From assembly GCA_963843835.1 (NCBI GenBank), contig CAWJMD010000003.1, positions 186,001 through 250,000 of the forward strand: 64,000 bases of DNA. The letters are read 5' to 3'. Under the pieces are notes generated by a model. The model searched no databases, was not told the DNA's origin, and saw only the letters and a list, made by a program, of their open reading frames with translations. This DNA is from CAWJMD01 sp963843835 (GTDB taxonomy: Bacteria > Actinomycetota > Actinomycetes > Actinomycetales > CAWJMD01). Below are positions 62,033-64,000 of the stretch, in pieces; the stretch's first letter is position 1; each line of letters opens with the position of its first letter. The translations under genes were made by a program, and so were the position numbers.

Positions 62033-62080
62033 GAGTCGTGCTACCGGCGGCCCCACCTCACGGCGGGGGGCCGGCCGAGG

Positions 62081-62470
62081 TCACTTGACCGTGACGGTGG
62101 CGCCGGCGCCCTCGAGGGCGGCCTTGGCCTTCTCAGCGGCCTCCTTGTTGACCTTCTCCAGGATCGGCTTGGGGGCGCCGTCCACGAGGTCCTTGGCCTC
62201 CTTCAGGCCGAGGCTCGTGAGGGTGCGCACCTCCTTGATGACCTGGATCTTCTTGTCGCCGGCGGCCTCGAGGACGACGTCGAACTCGTCCTGCTCCTCA
62301 GCGGCCTCGGCGGGGGCACCGCCGGCGGCGCCACCGGCAGCGGCGACGGCCACGGGGGCGGCGGCGGTGACCTCGAAGGTCTCCTCGAACTTCTTCACGA
62401 ACTCGGAGAGCTCGATCAGGGTCATGTCCTTGAACGCGTCGAGCAGCTCGTCGGTGCTGAGCTTCGCCAT
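62081..62470 (-). CDS. rplL: 50S ribosomal protein L7/L12
   Basis: The flexible stalk protein, present in several copies on L10, that recruits translation factors. The N-terminal dimerisation part STDELLDAFKDMTLIELSEFVKKFEE, Ala/Gly-rich hinge (about 36-55) and C-terminal domain VIKEVRTLTSLGLKEAKDLVDGAPKPI are complete in 129 residues. It lies 56 bases after rplJ. Confidence 0.98.
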   Translation of the reverse strand: MAKLSTDELLDAFKDMTLIELSEFVKKFEETFEVTAAAPVAVAAAGGAAGGAPAEAAEEQDEFDVVLEAAGDKKIQVIKEVRTLTSLGLKEAKDLVDGAPKPILEKVNKEAAEKAKAALEGAGATVTVK

Positions 62471-62526
62471 GGTGGCGGGTCCTTTCTGTCGATCGGTGTG
62501 CCGGGCGGCCCACCGGGGGTCGGGCG

Positions 62527-63099
62527 TCAGCCCTCGGTGGTCTCGCCCTCGGCGGGAGAGTCCTGGGTGGTGGTGGCGCTGGTGTTCTGCTCGACCTTGG
62601 CGCGCAGGGCGTCCACGGTGCGAGCGGCCTGGGACAGCGGCGCGGCGAAGAGGTAGGCGGCGTTGTTGAGCGACGCCTTCATCGCACCGGCCAGCTTGGC
62701 CAGCAGGACCTCGCGGGACTCGAGGTCCGCGAGGCGCGTGATCTCGGACGGGGAGAGGGTCTTGCCCTCCATGTACCCGCCCTTGATGACGAGCTGGGGG
62801 TTCGCCTTGGCGAAGTCGCGTAGACCCTTGGCGGCCTCTACCGGGTCACCGGTGATGAAGGCGATCGCGGACGGTCCGGAGAGCTGGCCGTCGAACGCGT
62901 CGACACCGGCCTCCTTCGCCGCGATGGTCGTCAGGGTGTTCTTCACGACCGCGTACGTGGCGTTGTCCCCCAGGGAACGGCGCAGCTCCTTGAGCTGAGC
63001 CACGGTGAGCCCGCGGTACTCGGTGAGCACACCGGCGTTCGAACCGCGGAACCGGTCCGTCAGCTCGGCGACCGCGGCTACCTTGTCTGGCCTCGCCAT
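62527..63099 (-). CDS. rplJ: 50S ribosomal protein L10
   Basis: Anchors L7/L12 to 23S rRNA and feeds back on its own mRNA leader. ATG 63099, with AGGAGG just upstream, gives 190 residues: MARPDKVAAVAELTDRFRGS then YRGLTVAQLKELRRSL. A short Thr/Ser/Glu tail follows the L7/L12-binding helix. It is preceded by an L10-type leader. Confidence 0.98.
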   Translation of the reverse strand: MARPDKVAAVAELTDRFRGSNAGVLTEYRGLTVAQLKELRRSLGDNATYAVVKNTLTTIAAKEAGVDAFDGQLSGPSAIAFITGDPVEAAKGLRDFAKANPQLVIKGGYMEGKTLSPSEITRLADLESREVLLAKLAGAMKASLNNAAYLFAAPLSQAARTVDALRAKVEQNTSATTTQDSPAEGETTEG

Positions 63100-63305
63100 G
63101 GCCCTCCTTCCGTGGTGGGTGCGCCGGTCGCTTCCCCGACCCCCGACAACGCAAAGTGCCCCGCGCAGATGCACGGGGCACGACCACGTTCCAGTGGTGA
63201 GCACTCCTCGCACCTACGCTGGCCACCACGTGATCGTGGGCCTTCGGTCACCCGTGCGAGGACTCTGGTGAGTCAGGGCGACGACCGGCGGTCTTCGGTA
63301 GGTGC
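63100..63305 (-). ncRNA. L10 (rplJ) mRNA leader
   Basis: The transcript begins with a CTACCGAAGACCGCCGG segment, a known signature of actinobacterial rplJ leaders. GTAGGTGC (63298-63305) is complementary to GCACCTAC (63210-63217), able to close a large stem that an L10-L12 complex could bind; the transcription start is uncertain by a few bases, so part of the first arm may be missing. The attenuator stem (63156-63181) follows. This and the rplA terminator fill the 304-base gap between rplA and rplJ. Confidence 0.7.
63156..63181 (-). terminator. rplJ leader attenuator
   Basis: GTGCCCCG / CGGGGCAC (8 perfect pairs, 10-base loop) followed on the minus strand by TTTGCGTT lies 57 bases before rplJ. 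It is placed as the attenuator of the L10 leader. Confidence 0.7.
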
Positions 63306-63306
63306 C

Positions 63307-63336
63307 AGCGTACGGGTGCGCAGGCTCGCCGACCAA
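63307..63336 (-). promoter_or_regulatory. promoter of rplJ-rplL
   Basis: Minus strand: TTGGTC (63336-63331), 18 bases, TACGCT (63312-63307). It sits immediately after the rplA terminator, so rplJL is transcribed on its own. Confidence 0.75.
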
Positions 63337-63338
63337 AT

Positions 63339-63377
63339 CGCGACGACCCGCTCCCCCAGGGGGAACGGGCCGTCGCG
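63339..63377 (-). terminator. rplA terminator hairpin
   Basis: Arms of 19 bases (63339-63357, 63359-63377) pair with two mismatches (CGCGACG, CCCG and TCCCCC blocks). It starts 27 bases after the rplA stop and ends 3 bases before the rplJ -35. Confidence 0.75.
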
Positions 63378-63403
63378 GTGGTGCGGGGCTGGACGCCTCA
63401 GGC

Positions 63404-64000
63404 TCAGGCCTCGGTCGCGTCCTCGACCAGCAGGTTGCGGGTGCGGTTCGGGTCGACCGGGATGCCGGGGCCCATCGTCGTCGAGATGGTGGCCTTGGCC
63501 ACGTAGCGGCCCTTGGAGGACGACGGCTTGAGCCGCAGCACCTCCTCGAGGGCAGCCGCGTAGTTCTCGACCAGCTGGGTCTCGCTGAAGGACGCCTTGC
63601 CGATGATGAAGTGCAGGTTGGCGTGCTTGTCGACGCGGAACTCGATCTTCCCGCCCTTGATCTCCTCGACGGCCTTCGCGACGTCCATGGTCACGGTGCC
63701 CGTCTTCGGGTTCGGCATCAGGCCGCGCGGACCCAGCACCTTGCCCAGACGCCCGACCTTGCCCATCAGGTCGGGGGTGGACACGGCGGCGTCGAAGTCG
63801 GTGAAGCCGGCCGCGACCTTCTCGATCAGGTCGTCGGAGCCCACGTGCTCGGCACCCGCGGCACGGGCCGCGTCCGCGCGGTCACCGGTCGCGAAGACCA
63901 GGACGCGGGCGGTCTTGCCGGTGCCGTGCGGGAGGTTGACGGTGCCGCGCACCATCTGGTCCGCCTTGCGCGGGTCGACCCCGAGGCGCATGGCGACCTC
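63404..64000 (-). CDS. rplA: 50S ribosomal protein L1, C-terminal part
   Basis: The start lies beyond the window edge. The visible 198 residues run from EVAMRLGVDPRKADQMVRG, the first RNA-binding region, through GKVGRLGKVLGPRGLMPNPKTGTV, the L1 signature, to the C-terminal TISTTMGPGIPVDPNR. It forms the L1 stalk that handles exiting tRNA. rplK is expected just beyond the edge. Confidence 0.97.
   Translation of the reverse strand, partial: EVAMRLGVDPRKADQMVRGTVNLPHGTGKTARVLVFATGDRADAARAAGAEHVGSDDLIEKVAAGFTDFDAAVSTPDLMGKVGRLGKVLGPRGLMPNPKTGTVTMDVAKAVEEIKGGKIEFRVDKHANLHFIIGKASFSETQLVENYAAALEEVLRLKPSSSKGRYVAKATISTTMGPGIPVDPNRTRNLLVEDATEA

Overview
The window is high-GC DNA from an actinobacterium. 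The unbroken S10-spc-alpha ribosomal cluster, the separate infA block, the str and rpoBC blocks, an Mce lipid-uptake operon with its YrbE permeases, a type I pantothenate kinase and many GTG/TTG starts with 4-base overlaps all fit Actinomycetota. A member of the Propionibacteriales (Nocardioidaceae-like) is my best guess; this is inference from gene content, not a database match. No rRNA, tRNA, prophage, insertion sequence, CRISPR array or replication origin was seen.

Layout: 1-270 is the end of a septum-formation-like protein. 276-7364 holds a metabolic group: NAD(P)H-hydrate repair (nnr), acpS, glmS, coaA, a DUF389 membrane protein and glmM; glmS and glmM feed cell-wall UDP-GlcNAc synthesis, while coaA and acpS make and use CoA. 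7472-8464 is rpsI-rplM. 8607-14387 encodes a very large secreted amylopullulanase with two GH13 catalytic units. 14513-16194 is a frameshifted ABC-F gene. 16197-34843 is the alpha, spc and S10 ribosomal series (truA, rplQ, rpoA ... rpsJ), all on the minus strand, including secY, adk, map, infA and rpmJ. 35203-39548 is tuf-fusA-rpsG-rpsL. 39868-47343 is rpoC and rpoB. A plus-strand pair (flavin monooxygenase and SDR) occupies 47717-50202. 50357-61881 is a complete ten-gene Mce transporter operon preceded by its ATPase gene. 62081-64000 is rplL, rplJ and the end of rplA.

Regulation visible in the sequence: rplM, rplJ, rpsL and rpoB share a promoter design, TTGNNN - 18 bases - TANNNT, and infA has a weaker version. 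Strong perfect or near-perfect hairpins follow glmM's upstream neighbour rpsI, tuf, rpoC, rplA, rplL and rplQ. Several of these hairpins physically overlap the promoter or start of the next gene (rpoC/rpsL, map/infA, rplQ/truA). rplJ has an L10-type leader with an attenuator. The rpsJ and rpsL leaders are each over 200 bases and contain stems with no assigned role.

The points most worth a second look are: the whole Mce system sitting at the rplL-rpoB locus, with a cysteine-repeat tail on its lipoprotein subunit; the ABC-F frameshift; the terminator/promoter overlaps; the rpsJ leader hairpin; and the paired palindromes in front of the monooxygenase.
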